Source: Ehretia macrophylla
Lineage: Eukaryota; Streptophyta; Magnoliopsida; Boraginales; Ehretiaceae
Assembly: GCA_037974665.1 (NCBI GenBank)
Contig: CM075768.1
Span: 3,994,501-4,058,500 of the forward strand
Length of the DNA: 64,000 bases
Direction: 5' to 3'
Below, piece by piece: positions 51,101 through 62,797 of this stretch. The notes beneath the pieces are model-generated. The model saw only the letters and a list, made by a program, of their open reading frames with translations, did not search any database and was not told the DNA's origin. The translations under genes and the position numbers were made by a program. The first letter of the stretch is position 1; each line of letters opens with the position of its first letter.

Positions 51101-53227
51101 TCTCACGATAGGTACATCATTCAATTTCAATTGATCCCCAGGTTGATTAATCAGATAAGCAAGATAAGCCTCACAACCCTTGCTCAATAATTTAGATGCC
51201 CTAATAGAAGAAATAATAGGAGTTCCCGTAGATTTTCTACTACCAACTATTTTAAGTACAGGCTGGTCAGGCATCTCTAGATACACAATCTTCTTTCTAC
51301 AATCAAGCTGGGCATAATATTTACTTAACCAGTCCATCCCCAATATAATTTCAAAGTCATTGAAGGGTAGGATAATCAAATCAGCAGGAAAAACACGACC
51401 TTCAATAAATATACTACATGCTCTGCAAATAGACCTAGTAACAAACTTCGGACCCATAGGAGTATAGACCACAATCTCATGCAACAGTTTATCATGTTTC
51501 AATTTAGCATTTTGTGCACAAGTAGGAGTAATAAAAGAATGCGAAGCCCCGGAATCAATTAAAACCTTAACTGATTGATCATTAAGAAGAAAAATACCTT
51601 CTACCACAGCGGTAGTGTCCGGAAGCTCCTCGGCATCCAAAGCAAATACACGGGCCTGGCCTCGTGGTGGTGGTGCTGCAGCTGGGGCCCTGGTCTGAGA
51701 GTTCTGAGCTGATGTCTGACCCCTAGGGTTCTTAAATTTCTGACAGTCTTTAACCCTGTGCTGATCACTGCCGCAACCTGTACATTTGTTATGTTTCTTC
51801 CAACAAACATCCTCAGTGTGACCCTGACGCTGACAGAAGCTGCACTGCTGGTGACGTCTTGCAACAGTGCCTCCCGAAGGAGCTCTATAAGTAGAGGTAG
51901 CTGAACTGCCCTGCTGCGAACGGGAAACTGCTGGACGGAACTGACTCTGAGTCTGACTCTGAACTGGTCGTGCCTAAGTCTAAGTAGGCCCTGTGTAACT
52001 CTGAGTCTGTCTCGGCTGCGAACTCTGCCCAACTGATACAGCCTGCCCCTGGTACCCTTGACTCTGAGACTGAAACCGTTTACTCGATTGACTGGTCTCG
52101 GCTAACACATCGGCCTTCCGTTTCTCATATCTCGAGGCAGCTCGGACTACTGCAGCATAGTTAGGAAAATCATTTGAAGACAAGTTCAGCATAATATCTC
52201 TCCTCAAACCCATGATGAACCTCTGAATCTTCATGTCCTCCGGCTGAATTAAAGCTGGTGCATAACGGGAAAGCCGGGTAAAAGTAGCCTCGTATTGATC
52301 TACCGTCATACTTCCCTGCCTCAAGTTTATGAACTCAGTTTGTCGCCTCTCGCGGGCAACTACCGATATATACTTGTCTCGAAATTCTCGGACAAAGTCG
52401 GCCCACGAATGATGACCTCCCTCAGCTCCCCATTTCTCACTGATGGTATTCCACCAATCTTCAGCATCACCCTCGAGAAGGAAAGTAGCATAAGTAATCT
52501 TCCTGTCATCATGGCACTCCAGTATCGCTGCCACTCTCTCGAACTTCCTTAGCCACATCTCAGCTTTCATATCGTCTGGCTCCCCAAAGAAAGTATAGGC
52601 CCCATGATGTATAAACCGATCATACAGATTCCCTCCGATAGGACCACTACCTCCGGCTCTCGCAGCCTGATTACCTGCAACGACCCCTGGTTGACCCTGT
52701 TGTGTAACAAACTGGGCGATAGTGTTCATAGCTGTGGCCATCGTGGCCAAGATCTGTGCAGTGCTCGGTTCTTGAACCTGCGGTGCATTTTCGGCCACCT
52801 CAGCTTCTTGCCCCTGAACCCCCTCGGGTTCTCCACCAACATTCGGATTATCAGCACGACGGCGAGGCCCCATCACGAATAGCTAGAATGCAAAGTGTTA
52901 TGATAGGTATATATATATGTATATATGCAATTTATAAGTAAACACATAAAGAAGAGTCCAATTAGATTCACATAAAGTCAAGTGCATAGAAGTTCAAATA
53001 AATATTCCACATTCTTGAAGTAAACATAAATCACTAGATCCTACTTGACATTCTAGACTCTTGATATTCTATTTCCATGCTAACATGTTCATTCCTTATT
53101 CAAATTTCACTTAGGTCAATCAAAATCAAGGACTCATGTATTCACAAAGTCACATAACAAATCTCTACCCACAGACCGAGAAATTTAACCCGGCTTCATG
53201 CAATCTATAGCTCTGATACCACTTAAA
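48179..53227 (-). pseudogene. Gag-pol region of gypsy D
   Basis: Minus-strand polyprotein in one frame from ATG at 52873 (MGPRRRADNPN), broken about four times. Parts: gag capsid (about 52620-52150), CCHC knuckles (about 51850-51740), protease ([12 protein letters not shown] near 51560), RT (about 50940-50420; [11 protein letters not shown]), RNase H (about 50130-49890), integrase (about 49470-48860; [22 protein letters not shown]) and chromodomain-like tail (about 48380-48230). The primer site is the complement of AGCTCTGATACCA at 53209-53221; the purine tract is the complement of TCCTCTCCCCCTT at 48179-48191. The frame ends inside the 3' LTR edge. Confidence 0.92.
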
Positions 53228-55261
53228 TGTCACGCCCCGACCCAACCCCCAAGCTAAAGGTTAAGTCCGGACCCGACACACGGACAGAGTCTCCCCTGTA
53301 CCGTGGACATTCTAAAAACCTGTAAACGCTTAAACAAGGTCCCAATAACACATACAAGCTTTTCTTAATTATACAATAAAGCTATAGGGCCATCCGAGCC
53401 TTATAGTACACAATATCTCCAAAACACACAAGCATGCGAGAACTGGTTGTCGGCATAGTCTTATAATCATAACATTCTAGGAAATCAATAAAACAACTTA
53501 AGGGATGAAGCATTCTACATCAACCATCCACTCCCAAGCATGCAAGGAAATAAGGCGAGAAATAAAAGTTATTACAGTTCATAGACTTTCAAAGCCATAA
53601 CCCAACCAACTAATCTTCAACTTATACAACAAGCATATAATAGCCCTTGGGCTACAAAATAGTACATAAAGTAATCAGATGAGTCTTCCACATAACAGCA
53701 AAATCATTAACCACCTCAAGTTATCAGACACAGCAACTAAGGTAAAGGCTCGATCTGAACTTCTTCTTCCTCAACTAAATTAACAAGCTGGGGATCACCC
53801 TCAGCGTCTCCTGAAACAGATATCGAGGTATGAGCAACCACTGTTGCCCAGTGAGGGATATAGTCCCGGGGCGTGCAATGCAACAGATAATACAATTACA
53901 CAACAATAACACTTTAACAATTTAAGAAACAATGATAACTTAAATAACCACACAATTAAAAGGATACATTTCAACAATCCCCTATACACCAATCTTCACT
54001 GGTCTTCAATCACGATCCACGAACCACGAGCACGATCACGATAAGCCGGCATAACCCCAATCACTCCAGTGGGTGTACTCCGGATGTACCCCGAATCCTA
54101 CGACCCAACATCCCCTGGCAATCTCCGGACCAGGCGAATGAGGGAATAGGGCACGGAGTTTGAATATCCACCGGCAAGCCCTCTGCCGCCCAGCCGATAT
54201 TCAACACATCCGCCCTGACACTATGGTTGCGCAACCACTATGCAATGCACTCAACGATGGCAAGTTAATAACAATAATATAAGCATTAACACATATGAGG
54301 ATCAACAAAGTAGGTTGACCTCGTTGCAATTAGGATAGAAGCAAAGATAGAAGCTAATAAGCAGTTTACAAATGAACTTATACCATATAAGCATAGAATC
54401 ATTCCAAAAGCTCCAAATCAATTTAAAATCATATATAAACACTTAAGAAGTCCTGACATGGGTTTAGAAGTGTGAGACAACTTAAATTGCACCTAAACCC
54501 CTTTGTTTTTCGAACTATTTCTCTTCTAAACCAAAGTTAATGATTTCATTTTCAAAGGAAACTCTCCCAACCTTCTAACTAACCCCCAAGGTACCCTCTC
54601 AACCCTCGAACTCAATCAAATGCCCGCGTTTACCCCGAAAGCCCCAATTTCCCTCTTTTGGCTTTAAACCACACCTACATTGTCCGGGCTTCAAACAAGG
54701 GATATCAAGGCATCTATAGCACCTAGGTAGCCTAAGGATACTAGAATTGAAGCCCGAATCCACCCGGATTCGCATTAACCCCGAAAGCCCCAACTTAAAG
54801 TCGGCTATTTTCCATTTTTAGGCGATTTAAGGGCAATGCAAGTGTACGGGGCTATTTAATTATCTTCACTAGTACCTAAGGCATCAATTAGAAGCATTAA
54901 TTCAAGCCAATTCGAGCAATTACACAAAACCCTAGAAAAAACGTCACTATTCACCCTAAAAATCAAACTAACGATTCTAACCGTTTAAATTGCGAAACGA
55001 CGGTTCAAAAGTGTTCTCTAGCATTCATATAGATAGTATATTAGCATAGATAACAATTATAATCGCATATAATCATATTTCCAACAAATCAATAAATGAG
55101 CAACTATTTAAAAATGCAAAAACAAGTCGTGAAATCCCTCACCACTACGCGTAGGAGCACCTAGGAACCTTGCAAACACTCTACACTAGTTGCTCAAGGC
55201 TTGGCTTGGCTTGAATTGAAGAGTTGAAGATGGAAAAATGCTCCCAAGTGCAAGGAGGGGC
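53228..55261 (-). repeat. 5' LTR of gypsy D, partial
   Basis: Matches 45692-47731 almost base for base. It is interrupted by E just after AAGGAGGGGC; the uninterrupted 3' copy continues with TGTCGGGTTTGGGGC from 47727. Landmarks: short frame 53810-53737, palindrome TGGTTGCGCAACCA at 54224-54237, donor-like GTGAGGG at 55142. Confidence 0.93.
53737..53810 (-). other. Acidic short frame in D 5' LTR
   Basis: Same as 46202-46275 with one residue changed (LVNLVEEEE), still open to TAG. Confidence 0.5.
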
Positions 55262-57703
55262 TGTGAAACCCCACTTTCTTGCTTATCTCGTTTTACGTGT
55301 TTTACCTCGTTTTACGTGCATATAACCTGTTTATGTGCTATAGGACCTAGAAAGTTATAATTTTGATCTCAATACTTCTAATACGTGCTAAATGTGCATT
55401 CATGAAATTTTCATCAAAATCGGAGTCAGAAATTTTATCGTCGATTTTCAGTGAATAGTGTTTTTGAAACACGTCCGCTATAATTTTGAAACTGGTCTTT
55501 TTAACCCTTCTAGACCTAGTCCACGGACTTTAATAGACCTGTGTTTGATGAAAACGGTTTTAAAATCGGCTTAAGAATTTATTAGGGTTTTTACACCGAC
55601 TTTTGCGAAAATCGAGTTTTAAGCCGACTCGGGTGGAATTCTTTGAATGTAAAACTTCTTGTCACCTAAAAATAACTCACTTGAGATATCTTGGGGGTTG
55701 CATAATTAATTTTAACTTGGTGATCACTAAAATGCAATTAAAGACATTAAAAACACAAAATTACCTATTAAAATAACTTTGACTTTAATTAAATATTTGA
55801 CCATTTAAGCTTATGTCCTCAACACACACTCACACAACACAAAAACACCACCACACACACACACATTGCCGAGAGGAAGAGGAGAGAAAAGAGAAGAGAA
55901 AAACTTAAGCTTTCAATCCAATTTTTCAAAGAAAAACCTAGTTTTTGTCCGTGAAACTTCGCACCGACTTGGATTCTGCTTGTTGGGCACGCATTGCACG
56001 CATTCCTAGGCTTATATCGCATCTAAGGTGAGAGAAAAATTCTAGATCTCAAAATGTCATTTTTGTGTTTTTGCGTATAAATGAAGATTGAACCGTTAGA
56101 ATTGAAATCTGATGATAGATTGTTGCTCCTTGCATGCTAGGGATCATTATATACTAATACTACAAGTTTCTGTCGGATATAGCATAATTTTTATTTTCCG
56201 GGTATTTAATTTTGATTAAAATGTTCAAAGTTGATTTAATTGAGTTGTGTTGCTCGAAATCGATTGCCGTCGATTTCTAAATACTTGATAATTACGTGTT
56301 AGCGCTGTTGTAATGCCGAATTTTCGATTACATTGTTTGTGTGGAAATCCGGAAAATCCAGCCATGACGTCATAGAGTTTTAGGGTTATCGGGCATGTTT
56401 TGGAGGTGTTATGGTGGATTTCCGAGAGGGCTAATGTAGTAGGTTGAATGGGTGAGTGATAGGAACTGATTTGGCAATGTTTGGATTAGTAGATTGTAAG
56501 TTATGAATTTTAGAAGTTAGGTTGTCATTCTTTAATTTCTTGAACGATGCCTTAGATGGTTGGGTAGTGTTCGAGTGATGAATGGTGAGTTGTTGTTGAG
56601 TAATTTAGAGTTTAATTATGAATATTATGCATGTCCGGTTAGATGGCCTACTTTGTCATCTAACTACGTTGTTTGATGTTTAATTTAATATTGATGTTAT
56701 ATTGATGTTATATTGATGTTATTGATTGATTATTATTGAATGCGGGAATCGGGCACTCTTGTTGCTGATCTCCCAATTGATTGATCGATTTATGCTTGCA
56801 TGATGATTGATGAAAATGGAGCCTTGGTATGTGTGTGCCACCTCTCGGGCAGCGTCGGGCTGTCGGGTTGAAACCGGCATGACTGCCATAGGCTACCCCC
56901 AGCTCGCATGACGGAGATGTCATGGAGGGAAGGGGATAGTGAGGTACCTCGGGTGCGTGAGTAATGGGGAGTTATAAGAAGAACGGTTGAGATCGTGATG
57001 GCGTTTGGAGCTACACCAAATAGAGTATCCTTATTGAATGGTCATATAGTTATGTGATGATAGCTTTATTTATGTTATTATTGTTGTTGTGTGTTTACTT
57101 GCTCAAAGGACTAAATCCAAGGAGCGTAGTGAATACTGTCGAGATCTATCGGATCCTCACTGGGCTTATGTATATAAGCTCACTCTCTATTAATGCATGT
57201 TTCAGGTGTACTTTCACAAGATTTCGGGTACGTGCCTCCTGAAGAGGAGAATGTGGAAAATGTGCCTTTTGTGGATGAGTCATATGTTCCCGAGTCTTAT
57301 CTATGACTTTATGTTGTTAAATGTCTTGTATATTAGTTTAATAGACTTTATATGCTTTACGGTTCTTAATGTAATAGATATTGAAAAGATGATGAACCTA
57401 ATGATGTTAACTTAGCGGTTTCCTTTTGTGGATGGTTAAATTGTAGTTGTGTCTCAACTTGTTTTTGAAATGTATGATAAAGTTGAGGTATTGTATGTCA
57501 TGTTGGAACGGAGGCGTATAACGAAGATGTTTTATTGTATTATATGGTTGTGTTGTATGTTGTTGTTGTATTGAGGAATTACGGGATGTATGATGTTTAA
57601 TGAGGTTGGTTTAGAACCTCGGAAATCCGTTTACTGTCGTTATGCCGCCGAAATTCCGTTGCGTCCTGACTGATCGTAGGTGGGGTCGAGTTGGGGCGTG
57701 ACA
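55262..57703 (+). repeat. 5' LTR of gypsy E
   Basis: TGTGAAACCCCACTTTC ... GGGGCGTGACA, 2442 bp. Landmarks: CA-rich run near 55820-55865, TTCCTAGG then 17 bases then donor-like GTGAGAGA at 56028, GC-rich module about 56830-57030, TATGTATATAAG near 57167-57178, acceptor-like TTTCAG ending 57205, short frame 57206-57306. No other gene seen. Confidence 0.94.
57206..57306 (+). other. Conserved short frame in E 5' LTR
   Basis: After GTTTCAG, codons in phase from 57208 read VLSQDFGYVPPEEENVENVP and end DESYVPESYL then TGA (57304-57306). It is nine bases longer than in A, B and H, a whole-codon difference. Phase after the acceptor is identical in all five copies. Confidence 0.58.
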
Positions 57704-57710
57704 GTTTAAG

Positions 57711-57723
57711 TGGTATCAGAGCT
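57711..57723 (+). other. Primer binding site of E
   Basis: TGGTATCAGAGCT, complementary to the 3' end of plant initiator tRNA-Met, seven bases after the 5' LTR. Confidence 0.95.
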
Positions 57724-57973
57724 CATGTTAGTTGTCAGCCGGGGTATTCTCGGAATGTGGGTAATGGTCTTAGCATGAAATATGTATGAAAGGAAAGAAA
57801 AATGAAATATGTATTGGTATGATTAATTGATTAAGTGATTATGTGATTTAAGTGCTTATGTGATTATGTGATCAATTTGATTATGTGTTTTATATGAGTT
57901 TGTTATTTATGTGGTAATAGTTGTTTATAACCTGTCTACGTGCTATAACTGTGCTAACTCTTTGATTAGTAGA

Positions 57974-60900
57974 ATGGCCGGTCGACCGAGAACCAGAGGT
58001 AGGCCTGAGTTGACTGATGAGACTCCGAGTAACGTGGCACCGGGCCGTGACGGGGGTGATGACCGATTTGGAGCCGCTATGGAGCGGATTGCAGAGTTAG
58101 TGGCTAGTCAGGCACAGTTATTAGCAGGGCAGGCTGCCCAGAATCAGGCTATGCAGGCTCAGCTTCTGAATATTCAGGGTGGTAACCACGGGCGTGGTAC
58201 CCTGAAGGACTTTTTAGGATATCACCCACCGAGATTTCAGGGGGAGCCGGATGATAGGAAGGCGGAGGTTTGGATTAGCAAGTTGGAGAAGATTTATGAT
58301 CCACTTGGCTATACTGATGAGCAGAAAGTCTCTTTTGCCGTGTATTTGTTAGATGACGAGGCAGAGGAGTGGTGGCGCACGGTAAGGACTAGCTGGGCGG
58401 CACAGGGTATTCCTTATATTTGGGGTACCTTTCTAATGGCTTTCCAGGCAAAGTATGTCCCGAGGATTTGCAGGGAACGGAGAGAGGCCGAGTTTCTAGC
58501 CTTGCTCCAGGGAGATGCTACAGTGGCTCAATATGAGGCCACATTTACTCGATTGTCCCGGTATGCACCGGAGTATGTGGTAGACGAGGAGCGGAGGACT
58601 CGCAGGTTTATGTTGGGGTTGCGGCCCAAGTTTCAGGATGTGATGGCTCTGAATCGTTATGATATTTTCACTGAGGCTTTTGATGCAGCTTCTAGATTGG
58701 AGAAGAGGAAAGGGGATCAGATTGTCTCCAGTCAGCCTAGTAAGAGGCCGTATCAGCCGCCGGGCCAGCAGGTTTTATATAGGCCTCCAGTACAACAGGT
58801 TGTCTACAGGCCACCTGCCCAGCAGGGTTCTTTTAGGCCACAGAGTCAGCAGAGTTATTATCGGCCTCAGTTTCAGCAGAGGCCATATCAGGTTCAGACT
58901 CAGTTTAGGCCAGCCCAGTCTCAGGGTCAGTACAGGCCTAGTGTGGTGAGACCTCAGCAGCAGGCTGTATCAGCTGCTTCTTCAGCTTCTGGTTATTCTA
59001 GGGGCAGTGCTAGTGCCACATCATCGCAGTGTAATTACTGCAAGCGCTCAGGGCATGTAGAGTCCGACTGCAGGGTAAAGGCAGGGACATGTTTGGGTTG
59101 TGGTAGCATCGATCATAGGGTGAGGGATTGCCCTAAGTATGCGAGGACTGAGGGTCGGGTAGCGACTCAGGGTTATCAGGGTAGGCCTACGGGCAGTGTA
59201 CCACAGCAGCAGCGGGTTCAGGCTCGGGCTTATGCAGTTGACTTAGAGGAGATGCCTGAGGAGACTGCAGTTGTGGAAGGTAACTTTCTTATACTTGATC
59301 AACTTGTTAAAGTGTTGATTGATTCTGGTGCTACGCATTCTTTCATTACTCCTGCTTGTGTGCAACATGTTAAATTGCAACCTGAAAGATTGCCTTATGT
59401 GGTTGAAATTAGTACCTCTTTGACTGATAAGTATGTTACTGGCTTAGTATGTAAGGATTGTTTAATACATGTTAAGGGGCATAATTTTCCTTCGGACCTT
59501 ATTTTATTTCCTATCCGGGGGTATGATGTTATCTTGGGTATGGATTGGCTTTCTAAGTATGATGCCCAGTTGAACTGTAGAACCAAGGTAGTACAGTTTC
59601 GTTTGCCAGATCAGCCAGTAGTTGAGGTAGCGGGTAACCGGGGTGCTAAGACGAGTTTTGTTATCTCAGCAACTAAAGCCGTTAAGTTGGTGAGTAAGGG
59701 GTGTTCGGGTTATCTAGCTTATTTGATCAACAAGCCATCTGTTAAGCTACAGCTTGAGGAAGTCCCTATTATCCGGGAATATCCTAATGTATTTCCCGAG
59801 GAGTTGCCAGGATTGCCGCCAGAGAGGGATATCGAGTTTGTGATTAATCTTGTTCCCGGTACTCAACCTATTTCTAAATCGGCATACCGGATGGCACCAG
59901 CTGAGTTGAAGGAGTTGAAGACTCAGTTACAGGAGTTGTTGGAGAAAGGATTTATTCAGCAGAGTTCTTCACCTTGGGGAGCTCCTGTTTTGTTTGTGAA
60001 GAAGAAGGATGGTACCTTGAGATTGTGTATAGATTACCGTGGTTTGAATCAAGTGACTATCAAGAATAAATATCCTTTGCCACTGATTGATGAGTTGTTT
60101 GATCAACTTCAGGGAGCCAAAGTCTACTCTAAGTTTGATTTGAGGCAGGGGTATTATCAGCTTCGGATTCGCTCAGACGATGTTCCGAAGTCTGCCTTCA
60201 GGACTCGGTACGGGCATTATGAGTTTGTTGTTATGCCCTTTGGTTTGACTAATGCACCGGCAGCATTCATGGATCTTATGCATCGAGTCTTTCAGCCGTA
60301 CTTGGACCAGTTCGTGGTGATTTTTATTGATGATATCTTGGTCTATTCTAAATCTGAATTGGAGCACGAGCAACATCTACGGCTTGTATTAGAGAAGTTG
60401 CAGGAGCATCAGTTGTTTGCCAAGTTCAGCAAATATGAATTTTGGCTGCGACGGATTTCTTTTCTTGGCCATGTTATTACACAGAGTGGTATTTCTGTAG
60501 ATCCCACTAAGATTGAATCGGTGATGTCTTGGAAGCGGCCAGAGAGTGTTACTGATGTCCGTAGTTTTCTTGGCTTGGCGGGTTATTACCGTAGGTTTGT
60601 CAAGGACTTCTCAAAGATTGCGGGGCCACTATCTAAGTTGACTCAGAAACGGACTATCTTTAATTGGGACGAGAAGTGTGAGAGTGGATTTCAGGAGTTG
60701 AAAAAGAGGTTAACTACCGCTCCAGTACTTGCTCTACCAGAGGGGACCGATAATATGGTCATTTACAGTGATGCATCCAAGGAGGGCTTGGGATGTGTTC
60801 TTATGCAGGATGGCCGAGTTATTGCCTATGCTTCCAGGAAGTTGAAGCCTTATGAGGTGAATTATCCGACTCATGATCTTGAGTTGGCAGCAGTTGTCTT

Positions 60901-62797
60901 CGCACTGAAAAAGTGGCGTCATTACCTGTGGGGCAGTAAGTTCGAGATTTTCACTGATCATAAGAGTCTTAAGTATTTATTCTCACAGAAGGAGTTGAAT
61001 ATGCGCCAGCGGAGGTGGATGGAGCTTCTTGGAGATTATAACTGTTCTATCAATTATCTGCCTGGTAAGGCAAATGTTGTGGCAGATGCTCTCAGCCGGA
61101 AGGCTAGTATTTCTTGTTTGGCTGTCAAGAAGTGGGAGGTTCTTGAGGAGTTTAGTTATTGGAGACCAGAGTTCACTCAGGTTGGGGTGATGTGTTCACA
61201 TCTCCGTATTCAGCCTTTATTGTTGTCTCAGATCAGGGAAGCTCAGCAGCTTGATGTTAACCTTCAGAAGATCAAGGATCAGATTTCGGATGATCAGTCT
61301 GACTTTAAAGTGCATGAGGATGGTATTCTTCGGTTTCGGAACAGGGTTTGTGTTCCCGATGAACCGGGCTTGAGACGAGGTATTCTGGAGGAAGCTCATA
61401 ATTCTAAATATACTATTCATCCTGGTGGAACCAAGATGTATCGGGATTTGAAACAGCATTATTGGTGGAACAACATGAAGAGGGAGGTTGCTCAGTTTGT
61501 GTCTAGATGTTTGACTTGTCAGAGAGTGAAAGCCGAACATCAACGACCAGCAGGTTTGCTTCAACCGTTGGCTATACCAGAGTGGAAATGGGAGCATATT
61601 ACGATGGACTTCGTCACTGGTTTGCCTAGATCACCGAGGGGTAATGATGCAGTTTGGGTTGTCGTGGATCGTTTGACGAAGACAGCCCATTTTATCTCGA
61701 TGAGGTTAGGAGATGAGGTTACAAAGCTGACGGATCTCTATCTGGATCAGATTGTTAGACTTCACGGTATTCCATCTAGTATTGTCTCTGATCGAGATCC
61801 TCGATTTACTTCTCGTTTGTGGGAGAAACTTCAGGAGACTTTGGGTACTCAGTTGAACTTCAGTACAGCGTATCATCCACAGACCGACGGTCAGTCTGAG
61901 CGGACTATTCAGATTCTGGAAGATATGCTTAGGGCTTGTGTTCTGGACTTCGGGAAGAACTGGGAGAAACATCTACCACTTGCCGAGTTTGCCTATAACA
62001 ATAGTTATCAAGCTACTATTGGGATGGCACCTTTTGCAGCTCTTTACGGTCGTAAGTGCCGTTCACCTTTGTATTGGGACGAGGTAGGAGAGATGAAGAC
62101 TATTGATCCGACTATCATGCCAGAACTTCTTGAGAAGATCGAGAATGTTCAGTTGATCAGGCAGAGAATGCTTACAGCGCAGAGTAGATTCAAGAGTTAT
62201 GCTGATAAGCGTCGTCGAGACTTGGAGTTTGCAGTTGGAGATCGGGTTTTCTTGAGATTGTCTCCTCGAAAGGGGTTTGTTCGTTATGGTAAAGGTGGTA
62301 AGCTGAGTCCGAGATTTGTTGGGCCGTTTGAGATTACTGGCAGGGTTGGTAAGTTGGCATATCGGTTGGCTCTACCGGAAAACTTCTCTAATGTCCACGA
62401 TGTGTTTCACGTGTCTAATTTGCGGAAATACAATCCGGATCCTTCTCATATTCTTGAGCCAGAGCCGTTACAGCTTCGTGAGAATTTGACTTATGACGAG
62501 CGTCCGATTCGTATCCTAGATCAGATGGACCGAGAGTTGAGGTCGAAGAGGATTCCGATGGTTAAGGTGTTGTGGAAGCATCACGGCATTGAGGAAGCTA
62601 CGTGGGAGAGACGAGATCAGATGCAGCAGCAATACCCAGATCTATTCCGTACATCAAGTAAGAATTTCGAGGACGAAATTTCTATAAGGGGGGGAGAATG
62701 TGAAACCCCACTTTCTTGCTTATCTCGTTTTACGTGTTTTACCTCGTTTTACGTGCATATAACCTGTTTATGTGCTATAGGACCTAGAAAGTTATAA
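57974..62797 (+). CDS. Gag-pol polyprotein of gypsy E (chromovirus)
   Basis: A single frame of 1607 residues from ATG 57974 ([13 protein letters not shown]); an in-frame ATG at 57911 has no counterpart in the relatives, so the later start is preferred. Parts: gag capsid (about residues 70-240), Gln-rich linker with repeated RPPxQQ words (about 255-345), two CCHC knuckles ([14 protein letters not shown] near 59029; [14 protein letters not shown] near 59090), protease D-S-G near 59321, RT (about 59960-60500; [26 protein letters not shown]), RNase H (about 60757-61000; [10 protein letters not shown]), integrase HHCC finger (about 61395-61530) and DDE core ([20 protein letters not shown]), and chromodomain-like tail (about 62500-62650; [14 protein letters not shown]). 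These parts normally make the capsid, cut the polyprotein, copy RNA to DNA and insert it into the genome. The last 32 or so residues read into the 3' LTR. Confidence 0.95.
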   Translation: MAGRPRTRGRPELTDETPSNVAPGRDGGDDRFGAAMERIAELVASQAQLLAGQAAQNQAMQAQLLNIQGGNHGRGTLKDFLGYHPPRFQGEPDDRKAEVWISKLEKIYDPLGYTDEQKVSFAVYLLDDEAEEWWRTVRTSWAAQGIPYIWGTFLMAFQAKYVPRICRERREAEFLALLQGDATVAQYEATFTRLSRYAPEYVVDEERRTRRFMLGLRPKFQDVMALNRYDIFTEAFDAASRLEKRKGDQIVSSQPSKRPYQPPGQQVLYRPPVQQVVYRPPAQQGSFRPQSQQSYYRPQFQQRPYQVQTQFRPAQSQGQYRPSVVRPQQQAVSAASSASGYSRGSASATSSQCNYCKRSGHVESDCRVKAGTCLGCGSIDHRVRDCPKYARTEGRVATQGYQGRPTGSVPQQQRVQARAYAVDLEEMPEETAVVEGNFLILDQLVKVLIDSGATHSFITPACVQHVKLQPERLPYVVEISTSLTDKYVTGLVCKDCLIHVKGHNFPSDLILFPIRGYDVILGMDWLSKYDAQLNCRTKVVQFRLPDQPVVEVAGNRGAKTSFVISATKAVKLVSKGCSGYLAYLINKPSVKLQLEEVPIIREYPNVFPEELPGLPPERDIEFVINLVPGTQPISKSAYRMAPAELKELKTQLQELLEKGFIQQSSSPWGAPVLFVKKKDGTLRLCIDYRGLNQVTIKNKYPLPLIDELFDQLQGAKVYSKFDLRQGYYQLRIRSDDVPKSAFRTRYGHYEFVVMPFGLTNAPAAFMDLMHRVFQPYLDQFVVIFIDDILVYSKSELEHEQHLRLVLEKLQEHQLFAKFSKYEFWLRRISFLGHVITQSGISVDPTKIESVMSWKRPESVTDVRSFLGLAGYYRRFVKDFSKIAGPLSKLTQKRTIFNWDEKCESGFQELKKRLTTAPVLALPEGTDNMVIYSDASKEGLGCVLMQDGRVIAYASRKLKPYEVNYPTHDLELAAVVFALKKWRHYLWGSKFEIFTDHKSLKYLFSQKELNMRQRRWMELLGDYNCSINYLPGKANVVADALSRKASISCLAVKKWEVLEEFSYWRPEFTQVGVMCSHLRIQPLLLSQIREAQQLDVNLQKIKDQISDDQSDFKVHEDGILRFRNRVCVPDEPGLRRGILEEAHNSKYTIHPGGTKMYRDLKQHYWWNNMKREVAQFVSRCLTCQRVKAEHQRPAGLLQPLAIPEWKWEHITMDFVTGLPRSPRGNDAVWVVVDRLTKTAHFISMRLGDEVTKLTDLYLDQIVRLHGIPSSIVSDRDPRFTSRLWEKLQETLGTQLNFSTAYHPQTDGQSERTIQILEDMLRACVLDFGKNWEKHLPLAEFAYNNSYQATIGMAPFAALYGRKCRSPLYWDEVGEMKTIDPTIMPELLEKIENVQLIRQRMLTAQSRFKSYADKRRRDLEFAVGDRVFLRLSPRKGFVRYGKGGKLSPRFVGPFEITGRVGKLAYRLALPENFSNVHDVFHVSNLRKYNPDPSHILEPEPLQLRENLTYDERPIRILDQMDRELRSKRIPMVKVLWKHHGIEEATWERRDQMQQQYPDLFRTSSKNFEDEISIRGGECETPLSCLSRFTCFTSFYVHITCLCAIGPRKL
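62686..62698 (+). other. Polypurine tract of E
   Basis: AAGGGGGGGAGAA-type purine run abutting the 3' LTR, the normal plus-strand primer. It overlaps the end of the gag-pol frame. Confidence 0.88.

Larger units (their letters stand above)
45692..55261 (-). mobile_element. Gypsy element D, nearly complete, broken a few times
   Basis: Minus-strand Ty3/gypsy chromovirus of the C family. The 3' LTR is 45692-48178, the internal region 48179-53227, and the 5' LTR starts at 53228 and is interrupted at 55261 by element E; its remaining few hundred bases lie right of the window. CAAAG at 45687-45691 is one target-site copy, the other being outside. LTRs differ by under 1% by eye (perhaps about 0.3 million years). 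Coding region has about four breaks. It inserted into copia LTR K. Confidence 0.93.
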
